Source of the DNA: Fratercula arctica
Taxonomy: Eukaryota; Chordata; Aves; Charadriiformes; Alcidae
Assembly (NCBI GenBank): GCA_947846985.1
Contig: CANTUZ010000025.1
Coordinates: 5,578,100-5,642,099 of the forward strand
Length of the DNA stretch: 64,000 nt
Reading direction: 5' to 3'
The translations under genes and the position numbers were made by a program. Positions 54,241-64,000 of the stretch are shown here, piece by piece. Numbering within the stretch: position 1 is the stretch's first letter; each line of letters opens with the position of its first letter. The notes below the pieces were generated by a model, which did no database searches, was not told where the DNA came from, and saw only the letters and a list, made by a program, of their open reading frames with translations.

Positions 54241-57200
54241 TGAGGTAATTTTTCTCCATAACTTCTATCATTACCATTTGCAGAGGCTTTTTTTCCTCTT
54301 AAATGTTTTTTTTATGTATGCACAAAACCTTGAAGTGATAAATTCTGTTTCTGCCCATTTATAGATTAATGTATTTACATTTGTCCAAATAACTGTTGTG
54401 GGTACATCTGCATATTTTTGCAATGCTTAAAATTGTATTAATTATCTAGGGTTTGGGTTTGTCTTGATCATTATATCTTGCAGTATGAATGCATATGTTG
54501 ACAGTAACTCTAAGGAGAATGTTTCTCTGTAAAACTGGACTGAGGGTTTATTACAGATCAGTTGTTGGAATATGATGTGATGTCTTTTCCATTTCATGTG
54601 CTATTTTGTCATATGAAATTGCCTTCCTGCAAATTCAAAGATCTGATGACAAGCCAGTGTCACTGTTTTTGAAATTGCAAACTACCTCACAACTTTCCTG
54701 TTGTAATGATTGCTTCAGTTGAGTATCTTCTTTAAGTTATTTTAGGTCTAGAAGTTAATGTTATTGCATAGATATAATAAGCAGAAACAGTGGTTTTCTT
54801 TTGCCCTGCAGTTTTTCTCTGATTAGTCTTTGATTTTGAGAGGCAAATGTTATCTGCATTCCTTTCTGCTTAGACTTCAGTGTCTAAGTTTTACTATATT
54901 GTAAGTAACAACTTCTGATCTAAGCAAATCTACCCTGAAAATGATACAGAAAAAAATGTTCTGACTGTAAAACTAAGCATTTGAATATTAAGAAAATTTC
55001 TTTAATCTTCCTTCATTGTTTTGCTCTATGTTTTATTTTGTTACGTGGTAATTAAGCTCCTCTTAAAACTAATGAACTCTTATACTTCAATAGTGCATGA
55101 CAGAATAATGTATCTGTTTCAGAAACATTAATCTTGGGGGGGTGGGGGGGTGGAAATTAGAGGTGATGAGGTATTTCCCTGCTTTGCAGAATTGCCGAAT
55201 CTTGAATGCCTGATGTAATTTTTTATAGTACTTTGTGTGTTATATTATTTTAGTATAATTGGAATTAATATTGATACTAATATTATTCTTTTCACCTTTA
55301 GCTGTAAATGGCCAGTCTTCTGCATTTGAAAGCCTGGAGGGTCAAGTTGGAGACCTAGGAAATAAAAAACCCCATCTATTGCTCAGAAAAGGCTTAACAT
55401 ATTTGCTCAAGAATGCAGAGGAGCAATGCTCCTCTGGTGGCAGAGTGCAATTCTCTATAAATACCTTCAGTATCTTAGCATTTATTTTGTCCTTTAATAT
55501 CTTGGGAACTCTTCTCTCATTCACTTCTGGCTTCTCTGGAACATCTTGTGGGTTTATGGATAAATGTGTGGGTTTTTTAAACAATTCTGACTTATCCCCA
55601 GATCCTCCTGGGCTCCTGAATCAAAGGCTAAATCATTTTACTTAAGCACAAAGTCTATTTGCAGGCTGTAACAACCCATTGCTTCCCAGCCAGTTCTCTT
55701 TTGTCATCTGTCCCTTTTCTTAACCAATCTCATTGGGTTTCATACAAACATTAGTGTATAGATAATCTTCAATAATTATAAATATCTAGCTAGTGCTGTT
55801 AGTGACCTTTATTGACCTGCATTTTCTTTTCCCCATCACTTGTTTTAGCTTCACAGTTTTTCCTCTTTATGCAGGCCATCATTAAATCTGTGTACCCTCA
55901 GCTCCTTTTCAGATCTTGCTCATTTTCCCCTACCACCTCCTCCACTAGTAGGCTGTTACTTCTTTTACTGAGTCAATGCTTTCACAGTCAGTTGCCAAGC
56001 TCATGCTAAATCACTCCCAGACTCCCTCGTACTGCACCTCATCTCCCAGTCTCTGTGCACATAGGACATAGAGATGTCCTTTTTCTTCCCTACTGTCTTT
56101 TGCTTTCCCATTCTCGCCAGGCTCCTAGCCTTCTCCCCTAACCTTCATGGATCATTCCTCCTCTCCATTTGGAGATGCAGGTTACTGTTCCATAGTGCCT
56201 GAGTGCCAGCAAGACTCACTAAAGGCACTAGAAAGTGCTTTTCCTGAATTCAGTGCCTGGCCTGTGGCATCTGGGAAATGGAGTGAGGGAGGTGTAGCAA
56301 ATCTCTGAACCAGCTTAATTCTTCTTTGGGAATGGCATATGCACAAGCCTTGTAAACTGAGAGAGACTCTGCATGTTCAAGGAATTTTAAGAGATTTAAA
56401 AGCCTTTGGGCATATGTAAACCAAGATTCTCATAGGTGCAACAAAATGCACATCTTTGATACTTTGTGAAAATTTGAGTTTTTAACCCACAACACAGGAG
56501 TAAGTTTCTCAAAGAAGTGTTTCCAGTACTTTTTCTAGCATTGCATGTGAAAAATAACCTTTTTTCCCAGGCAAGTTTTTTCTGAAACTGCAAAATTGGT
56601 TTCTTTCAAAGGGTGAAGCTTTCACTCAGACAAGCATCAGTCATAGAATCATCTTTCCAGACTACCTTGCAAAGACATTAGCAACTGAAAGCAATGCTTT
56701 AACTAGAAATGTTGGGCAATTTCTGTATTCATGGCTCAACCCCACTTTAGGCACGCTAGTGAGTAATGTTGTTTCTCATCTGGGCTTTCATCCTACAAAC
56801 ACTTGCATAACTTTAATCCTCAAAAATGTTTCTGCTGAACAGATGAATATATTTACTGAAAATACTAATAGCTGTGCAAATATGTAGGAGTTTATAGATC
56901 TTTAATATGTATTTTCTTTTAAAAAAGTGACTTTAGGATTGAAATGAGATTCATAGAATTATAAATAATGAAAATAACTGTCTCCTTATAGACAGAGTAT
57001 TAAGGATATGTCATGGTATCAGCATACAGATTATGTTGTAATACTGCATACACCAAAATACAACTACCATTTCAAGCTTTCATGGATAAGCAAAGTAAAA
57101 AGCTATATTCTCTTTGTGAGAAATCTCCTGTACTTAGTATGCAAGAAATGTATCAGCACTCAGAAATCTCAACTGGGCAACTCTGCTTGCCAATTCCAGA

Positions 57201-57553
57201 TTAACATGTTAAATTGATTTCACTGCATTAAAGGATCTAATGTTTTCATTAGTATTGCAGCATTATTCTATCTATAGACAAATTTTAAAAATATTTTAAA
57301 GCCCCTACATTTTGAAATGTGTGCTAGTTCTAGATTTCTTAGAATTAGTTATCACTGCACCAAGCACAGTTTTGACTGTAACATTACTTATGGCGGATTC
57401 TTTTTGCCGTGTAGTCTCTTTTCTTGTGTTCGAAAACCAAAAAGAAAATCCTTTAATTAAAGGAGAGAAGTAACTCTAGTAATGATTTCTTAATAATTTA
57501 TTTACAATTAATATGTGGGTGTTATTTTGTGGGTTTTTTTTTTTTTTCAATAG
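54241..57553. other. Noncoding, probable RNF180 intron
   Basis: AT-rich, with a G-run at 55136-55151 and a T-run just before the acceptor at 57552. A 128-codon frame at 55259-55645 lacks an ATG start and any recognised domain. No repeat family identified. Confidence 0.55.
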
Positions 57554-58495
57554 GCACAGTGGACAATTGGAAAACTGCACTGTCCATTCTGTGAAGCCCA
57601 CTTAGGGGGCTTTAACTTTGTTTGCAACACAAAGTGTTCCTGTGGACAATTAGTAAATATACATTTCTGCAAGAGTCGGATTGACTATCAGCCATCTTTC
57701 TCTGTCAAATCGGCAAAATCAGGAAAACACCTCTCTGCAAAATTCAGTCTGGTTTTAGCGAGGATACCCACCATGAAGTGGTAACTGCAGCTTTGGAAAC
57801 CAAAAATCAAGGTGTTTCATACATGGTCAGAAATAATAATGGTACTGGAAGACTAACAGAAGCACTTTGTCTAGAAGTAAGAGTTCCCAGATTTGAGATG
57901 AAAAGTAAAAAACTTCCCTTAGAGGCATTAAATCAAAAAAGAAATCTTTCTGCTTCCTGTCCTATGAATGATGCATGCACTGTAAAACCTTTTCACAGAA
58001 GATCACATAGTTTGGATTTAAATATCAGAGAGAGACTTGTTTTGTCACCTGCATTATGTTAAACTTCCACTATGGGAATGTTTTACCATGGCCAAAAGTC
58101 CATGTGTTTACACACAAAGTGGCTTGCGATTAGAGTCCAATAGGAAAATGGTAGTGCTTTTTAGGACCACTATAGTTCCAGTGCTGACAAACTACAAAAA
58201 AGGTTTCAAGTTATTTCCTTTACCACATTAGTACATAAAGAAACAGAAAGTGAGTGTGATTTTGAAGCTACTGGACAATCTTCTGGGAGTGCCATTGCTG
58301 ATGGGCCACCTTCTCTGATGAAACTTTCTTCATTTACAAGTGCTGTAGAAGAGGAACAATACATCACACCTGTTGGTCTTGTGCATCCTATTAGTATTTC
58401 CGTCAACCAAAAGCTGAATAACAGAGAAAGAAACAAGTTGAAAAGCTTAAGGAGAAAACAAAGAAGGCAAGAACAGTAGCTACAGAAACAAGGAG
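57554..58495 (+). pseudogene. RNF180: RNF180-like large exon, frameshifted
   Basis: A long T-tract and CAATAG acceptor precede [19 protein letters not shown] then [20 protein letters not shown], the conserved Cys-rich region of RNF180, in phase with the exon ending at 48750. The RNF180 reading then changes frame three times: near 57700-57740 (to the frame holding [17 protein letters not shown]), near 58055 (to the frame with CVYTQSGLRLESN) and near 58230. It ends with the basic coiled-coil segment LNNRERNKLKSLRRKQRRQE and an in-frame TAG at about 58479, where the family has a Trp. The RING and C-terminal membrane anchor exons are not in the window. In the intact gene the product ubiquitinates substrates at the endoplasmic reticulum. 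This copy cannot make it. Confidence 0.8.
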
Positions 58496-58647
58496 GTGTT
58501 TAAAATGAATTATGCTTTTTTTAGTAAAATTTGGCTTGCTTTTATAAATCATTCTGACTTGGTTTTTATGCTGTCTCTTAATATTGGTTTAACATGGTAG
58601 TCTAGAGTCGGATATCCTGCAAACAAGGATTTATGACCTCCTCCTAC

Positions 58648-59775
58648 CATCGTGGTTTTGGCCAAATTGGCCAATGGCCAGTGACAGATGTTCTCCCCCT
58701 ACGTCTTGCACACGAAGAGGAGGAGGAGAGATAGATTTATGAGTTTAGAAGAAACTAAACTACTTTAATGAAATATTAATAATAAAAAGGAAAATAATGA
58801 AATAGATAAAGTATATACAAGACCCTATTAAGCTCCCGGGATGACGTCACTGGCAGGCACCGGGGAAGTCCCAGACTGGACTCAGCAATAGGTGGGAACT
58901 GGATTCCAGAGTTGGAGTCAGGAACACACAGATTGGGATCAAAGGCAGATGAACAGACAGGGTCCTCCTCAGACATCGGCCATTGAAGAAAAAGAGAGCT
59001 GACCCTTTGATACCTCAGCTTTTATACTGAGCATGGGGCAGATGGGATGGAATAGCCCTGTTGGTCAATTTTGGGTAACCTGTCCTGTCCACTCCTCACT
59101 GCAGGTGGGACCCTGTGGAGATAGAGAGTAGCATAGGGAATCTGTTTGGCCTTGATGAGACAAAGCTGTACCCGTGAGAGGCGCCTTGAGAGAACAGTTA
59201 AGCAAGCGCCAGGAGATATCAGCAAGGAAAGGAATGTGAAAAGCAAAGCTGCTGCTCCGCGTGAACAGTCAGAGACGACCAGTTAGAAGACACTGAGAAG
59301 CGCGTGGCAATCGACCCTCAACCTATCAGCAGGATGCTGCCTGCACGTGGACAGCTCGTGAAAATAGCATGCAGCCAATCAGTAGGAGTTAGAGCGCGTG
59401 AACAGAAAGCATAATACTATAAATGTAACAGGCTGAATAAAGTTGGAATTGACTTGCATCATATTGGTGCGTTCGTCTTTCCCTGTGCCCGCACGACTGA
59501 GAGTCGGTTTGGACCCGGCAGGACCCCTCTATGCTTTTCCATTTCCAAGCCCCCAACAGAGCAAATAAAATTAGCTGACCTTGGTTGTTAAGTATAAGCA
59601 AGAGCCTCTCTGCACACCATTCCTTGGCATAAACTGTAAACATTGGTCTTATCACTCTGAGAACGAACCGTTTTCAGCACAACATGCTGTTAATTTCAGA
59701 GAGTTAGAAGAGGCCTAGCTAAGAAGTAAAATTACAAGACAGAAAGTTGGTTATGTTTTACCTCAAACAAGGACA
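58648..59775 (-). mobile_element. ERVL LTR family L2 (minus) with nested K2 solo LTR
   Basis: Plus-strand start ATCGTGGTTTTGGCC (reversed LTR end) and end TACCTCAAACAAGGACA (reversed start). Contains the reversed TATA CAGCTTTTATACTGAG (about 59020) matching 6880-6905. Interrupted at 59114-59520. Confidence 0.8.
59114..59520 (+). mobile_element. ERVK-type solo LTR, family K2, 6-bp target duplication
   Basis: TGTGGAGATAGAGAG to GACCCGGCA, 407 bp, flanked by GGACCC at 59108-59113 and 59521-59526. TATA-like ACTATAAATG and AATAAAG are present. Very close to the 3259 LTR. Intact ends mark a comparatively young insertion. Confidence 0.95.
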
Positions 59776-59950
59776 TTCCACCCCTTACTCCATATCATTT
59801 GCATCATGCTCAGATCACCAATACTTTAACTATCAAATCTATACATATATATAGAAATAGATATATGCAGGTTACTCAATTATGATTTTATCTTTATCTG
59901 CAGAAGTTCACTAAGTCCATTTAGTTCATAACTGTAGAGTTTCATCTCTC
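59776..59950 (-). mobile_element. ERVL 3' internal end (minus)
   Basis: Reverse complement of GGAGTAAGGGGTGGAA (polypurine tract) next to the LTR, then sequence matching 16970-17135. It marks the provirus side of the L2 LTR. The rest of the provirus is gone. Confidence 0.75.
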
Positions 59951-59994
59951 ATAACAGATTCTCAGGGTATGAATGAAATTCAAATGATTATTCA

Positions 59995-60875
59995 AATCAA
60001 GCTGTGTGGCACGGTCGACATGCTGGAGGGAAGGGATGCCATCCAGAGGGACCTTGACAGGGTTGAGAGGTGGGCCTGTGCAAACCTCATGAAGTTCAAC
60101 CAGGCCAAGTGCAAGGTCCTGCACCTGGGTCAGGGCAATCCCAGGCACAAATACAGGTTGGGCGGAGAATGGTTTGAGAGCAGCCCTGAAGAGAAGGACT
60201 TGGGGGGTGCTGGTGGATGAGAAGCTCAACATGAGCTGGCAATGCACACTTGCAGCCCAGAAAGCCAACTGCATCCTGGGCTGCATCAAAAGAAGCGTGG
60301 CCAGCAGGTCGAGGGAGGTGATTCTGCCCCTCTACTCTGCTCTCATGAGACCCACCTGGAGTACTGCATCCAGCTCTGGAGTCCTCAGCACAAGAAGGAC
60401 ATGGACCTGTTGGAACGGGTACAGAGGAGGGCCACAAAGATGATCAGAGGGCTGGAGCACCTCTCCTATGAGGACAGGCTGAGAGAGTTGGGGCTGTTCA
60501 GCCTGGAGAAGAGAAGGCTCCGGGGAGACCTTATAGCAGCCTTCCAGTACCTAAAGGGGGCCTACAGGAAGGATGGGGAGGGACTCTTTATCAGGGAGTG
60601 TTATGATAGGACACGGGGTAATGGCCTCAAGTTGAGAGAGGGTAGATTTAGATTGGATATCAGGAAGAAATTCTTTACTGTAAGGGTGGTGAGGCACTGG
60701 AACAGGTTGCCCAGGGAAGTTGTCAGTGCCCCATCCGTGGAAGTGTTCAAGGCCAGGCTGGACGAGGCTTTGAGCAGCCTGGTCTAGTGGGAGATGTCCC
60801 TGTCCAGGGCAGGGGGATTGGAACTAGATGGTCTTTAAGGTCCCTTCCAACCTGAACCATTCTATGATCCTATAA
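59995..60875 (+). mobile_element. CR1 LINE 3' portion, near-copy of 34501-35371
   Basis: From CTGTGTGGCACGGTCGACAT to the tail ATTCTATGATCCTAT. Reads [20 protein letters not shown], then a frame change in a G-run at about 60200, then [12 protein letters not shown] and the same one-base deletion as at 34850, then [20 protein letters not shown] to DEALSSLV (stop about 60787). 5' truncated in the RT thumb region. Confidence 0.9.
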
Positions 60876-61035
60876 AATTCATTGTGGTACATGTCCAGAG
60901 GTAGCATGTCCATCTCTAAGAGTTTTGCTGGATGGCACTTTATGAAGCTGTCTCAGGTTTCATCAATACTATGTTATCCTGAAAAACACTTATAGAACAC
61001 TGTTAGTATCATATAACAATTATCATAGAGGTCAG

Positions 61036-64000
61036 AATTAAGTCTTCTCACCCAGGGTCAAATTTCCTTGAGGTACACATTGAACTTCTCCATCCTTCAG
61101 CATCACCCACCAAGTACATCCAGGTCCTTGAGCAAAAACAGTCCCACGAATGGGTTTGCCTTTGCCTGAGGCAGGAAAAACCCAAACAGTTTTCCTCAGC
61201 ATATTCCTTTCATGCACCACAGGGACTTCATCCCCTCCTACTGTATGTAGAAGGTCTGATTGAGCAGGACCAGCTCGATTGATGAATCCCCTGGTGTTAA
61301 CTAACCAGGTAGCTTGTGCTAAATGCTTGGCCCAGTTTTTAAAGGATCCACCCCCCATTGCTTTCAGGGTAGTTTTTAATAGTCCATTGTATCACTCAAC
61401 TTTCCCAGAAGCTGGAGCATGATAGGGGATATGATGTACCCACTCAATGCCATGTGCTTTTGCCCAATTGCTTATAAGATTGTCTTTGAAATGAGTCCCA
61501 TTGTCTGACTCAGTTCCTTCTGGAGTACCAGCTCACCACAAGACTTGCCTTTCAAGGCCCAGGATGGTATTCCAGGCAGTGGCATGGGGTACGGCCTAGG
61601 TTTCCAAACATCCATTGCTTGCTTCCACCATTGTAAGCATGTAGCACTTACCTTGGCAGGTTTGAGGGAGTGTGATATAGTCAATTTGCCAGGCCTCCAC
61701 ATACTTACATTTCAACCATCGTCCCCCATACCACAAAGGTTTTAACCATTTAGCTTGCTTGATTTCAGCAATGTTTCACAATCATGGATAACCTGCGCAA
61801 TAGCATCCATGGTTAAATCCACCCCTCGGTCACAGGCCCATTTATATGTTGCATCCCTTCCTTGATGACCTGAAGCGTCATGGGCCCACTGAGCTAAAAA
61901 CAGTTCACCTTTATGTTCCCAGTCCAAACCTGTCTGGAAAATCTTAGCAGCCTGATCCACTTGCTGATTGTTTCAATGTTCCTCAGTGGCCCAATTCATG
62001 GATGTGTGGACATCTACATGGCATACGTTCACAACTAGTCTCCCTAGCCAGTCAGCAATATCTCACTGTAATTCAGCAGCCCAGATGCGTTGACATCTGT
62101 GCTGCCAGTTGCTCTGCTGCCACTGCTTTAACCATCCCCACAGAGCATTTGCCACCATCCATGAGTCAGTATAGAGATAGAATATTGGCCACTTTTCTCA
62201 TTCAGCAATGTCTAAGGCCAGCTGGATGGCTTTTACCTCTGCAAATTGACTCGATTCACCTTGTCCCTCAATAGCTTCTGCAACTTGTTGTGTAGGACTC
62301 CACACAGCGGCCTTCCACCTTTGATATTCTCCTACAATACGACAAGACCCATCAGTGAACAAGGCATACTGTTTCTCATTATCTAAGAGTTCATTATATG
62401 GTGGGGCTTCCTCAGCACACTTCAGCACCTCCTCAGGTGGCATCGTGAAGTCTTTGCCTTCAGGCCAGTTTGTGATCACTTCTACAATTCCTGGACAGCT
62501 GGGGTTTCCTATTTGAGCTCGCTGAGTGATTAAGGCAACCCACTTACTCCAGGTAGCATCGGTGGCATGATGAGTAGAAGGAACTTTACCCTTGAACAGC
62601 CAGCCCATGACTGGTAATCGGGGCACCAGGAGGAGCTGTGCTTCAGTACCAATTACCTCTGAAGCAGCTCTGACTCCTTCATATGCTGCCAAGATTTCTT
62701 TCTCAGTTGGGGTATAGTTGGCCTTGGAGCCTTTATAGCCTCAACTCCAGAATCCTAGGGGTCAACCTCGAGTCTCCCCTGGTGCTTTCTGCCAGAGGGT
62801 CCAGGTAGGACAATTGTCCTTGGCTGTGGTGTAGAGCACAATTTTAATGTCCCATCCTGTTCGGACTGGTCCAAGGGCTACTGCATGCATAATCCCTTGT
62901 TTAAGTTGCTCAAAGGCCTGTTGTTGCTCAGGACCCCATGTAAACTCATTTTTCTTTCAAGTCACTTCATAGAGAGGTCTCACAATCTGACTATCACCTG
63001 GAATATGCATTCTCCAGAAACCCCCAACACCTAAGAAGGCTTGTGTTTCCTTTTTGTTAGTAGGTGGGGACCTAGCTGTTATTTTATTAATATCACATCC
63101 ATTGGGATCTGGCGACGACCATCTTGCCATTTAATTCCCAAGAACTGGATCTCTCATGCAGGTCCCTTGACCTTACCTCTTTTTACAGCAAAACCCGCTT
63201 TCAGAAGAATCTTGATTATCTTCTTACCTTTCTTGAAAACTTCCTCTGCTGTATTACCCCATACAATGATGTCATCAATGTACTGCAGGTGTTCTGGAGC
63301 TCCACCCTTCTCCAGTGCAGGCTGGATCAGCCCATGGCAAATGGTGGGGCTGTGCTTCCACCCCTGGGGCAGTCGATTCCAGGTATAATGGACACCCATC
63401 CAGGTGAAAGCAAACTGTGGCCTCCACTCTGCTGCTAAAGGAATAGAGAAAAAGGCATTAGCAACATCAATTGTAGCATACCATTTGGCTACCTTTGACT
63501 CCAGTTCATACTGCAGTTCTAGCATGTCTAGCACAGCAGCACTCAGTGGTGGTGTGACTTCATTCAGGCCACCAGAGTCTACTGTTAGCCACCAGTCTCC
63601 ATCAGACTTTCACACTGGCCATATAGGGCTGTTAAAGGGTGAGCGAGTCTTGCTGATCACTCCTTGGGTCTCCAGCTGACAAATCAGGTTCTGGATAGGA
63701 ATCAGGGAGTCTTGGTTAATGCGATAGGGTCATCGATGCACCATGGCAGTAGCAATTGGCACCTGCTGTTCTTTAACCTTCAGCAGTCCCACCACAGAAG
63801 GGTCATCTGAAAGGCCAGGTAAGGTAGACAGCTGTGTAATGTCCTCAGTCTCTACAGCTGCTCTACCAAAAGCCCACCAATATCCTTTTGGGTCTTTGAA
63901 ATACCCTCTCTTAAGGTAGTCTATGCCAAGGATGCATGAAGCATCTGGGCCAGTCACAATGGGGTGCTTCTCCCATTCAGGCTCACTTCAGCCTCTAATA
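61036..64000 (-). pseudogene. ERVL pol (minus), decayed, runs off the window
   Basis: Minus-strand order from 64000: end of protease (CILGIDYLKRGYFKDPKGYW), RT (YATIDVANAFFSIPLAAEWR, LPQGWKHSPT, YIDD at about 63272), connection, RNase H (YALFTDGSCRIVGEYQRWKA, QFAEVKAIQLALD, YTDSWMV with the Asp kept), integrase zinc region (WAHDASGHQGRDATYKWACD, with CETC damaged by a deletion at about 61768), core and C-terminus (GPGCTWWVMLKDGEVQCVPQ) ending at 61038. At least six stops or shifts, for example in the RNase H (about 62215) and integrase (about 61970). Same family as the 19093 provirus but more decayed. No LTR is visible to its 3' side (60876-61035). Confidence 0.85.

Noticed and set aside
55259..55645. 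128-codon frame with hydrophobic start
   Set aside because: Starts at a non-ATG codon inside the RNF180 intron, has no recognisable domain, and the antisense strand is also open.
1..64000. CRISPR arrays, operons, rRNA or tRNA genes
   Set aside because: No regularly spaced short repeats, no bacterial gene organisation, and no cloverleaf or rRNA blocks recognised.

Overview
The window is vertebrate, and its repeat content points to a bird. It is packed with CR1 LINEs (3' tails ending in runs of ATTCTATGATTC-like octamers) and with endogenous retroviruses (ERVs) of class III (ERVL-like) and class II (ERVK/beta-like). The only host gene I recognise is a broken copy of RNF180, in two exons at 48657-48750 and 57554-58495 (+). 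RNF180 is Z-linked in birds, so a decayed copy inside this density of retroelements suggests the female-specific W chromosome. That assignment is an inference. There are no bacterial-type operons, no CRISPR array, and no tRNA or rRNA gene that I can see.

Layout. 1-3670: fragments of ERVK-like gag, env TM and integrase with LTRs of at least three families. 3670-6520: two CR1 tails and anonymous DNA. 6521-7673: an ERVL-type LTR carrying a nested ERVK-type solo LTR with a 6-bp target duplication. 8020-13054: a near full-length CR1 on the minus strand, split by an LTR. 13055-19092: a mosaic of LTRs and small ERVL scraps, including a clean solo ERVL LTR (15866-16360, 5-bp duplication). 19093-25283: the best-preserved provirus, an ERVL with 5' LTR, tRNA-Lys-like primer site, three broken gag frames, a long pol frame, polypurine tract and 3' LTR. 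25284-29140: mostly anonymous DNA with one solo LTR. 29140-35371: a plus-strand CR1 into which a minus-strand CR1/ERVL chimera has inserted. 35490-39260: CR1 tail, then a second class III provirus remnant (minus). 39261-43690: anonymous DNA, two LTRs and a split CR1. 43695-45480: internally deleted ERVL pol with a CR1 tail inserted in integrase. 45590-46230: a degenerate minisatellite. 46240-58500: RNF180 exons and introns, with a full-length minus-strand CR1 (48795-54240) in the intron, itself split by a 1.1-kb solo LTR. 58648-64000: ERVL LTR (minus) with a nested ERVK solo LTR, another CR1 3' portion, and a minus-strand ERVL pol running off the window end.

How the parts relate. Nearly all coding potential is retroelement-derived and damaged by stops and frameshifts. 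The most informative structures are the nesting relations. An ERVL pol lost an internal segment and received a CR1 tail (43695-45480), and the same rare junctions recur in a chimeric element about 13 kb away (30312-32480) that also carries an uninterrupted CR1 reverse transcriptase. I found no convincing new cellular system. The points most worth following are the chimera, the mismatched LTRs and membrane-segment-rich gag of the ERVL provirus, and the decaying RNF180 copy.
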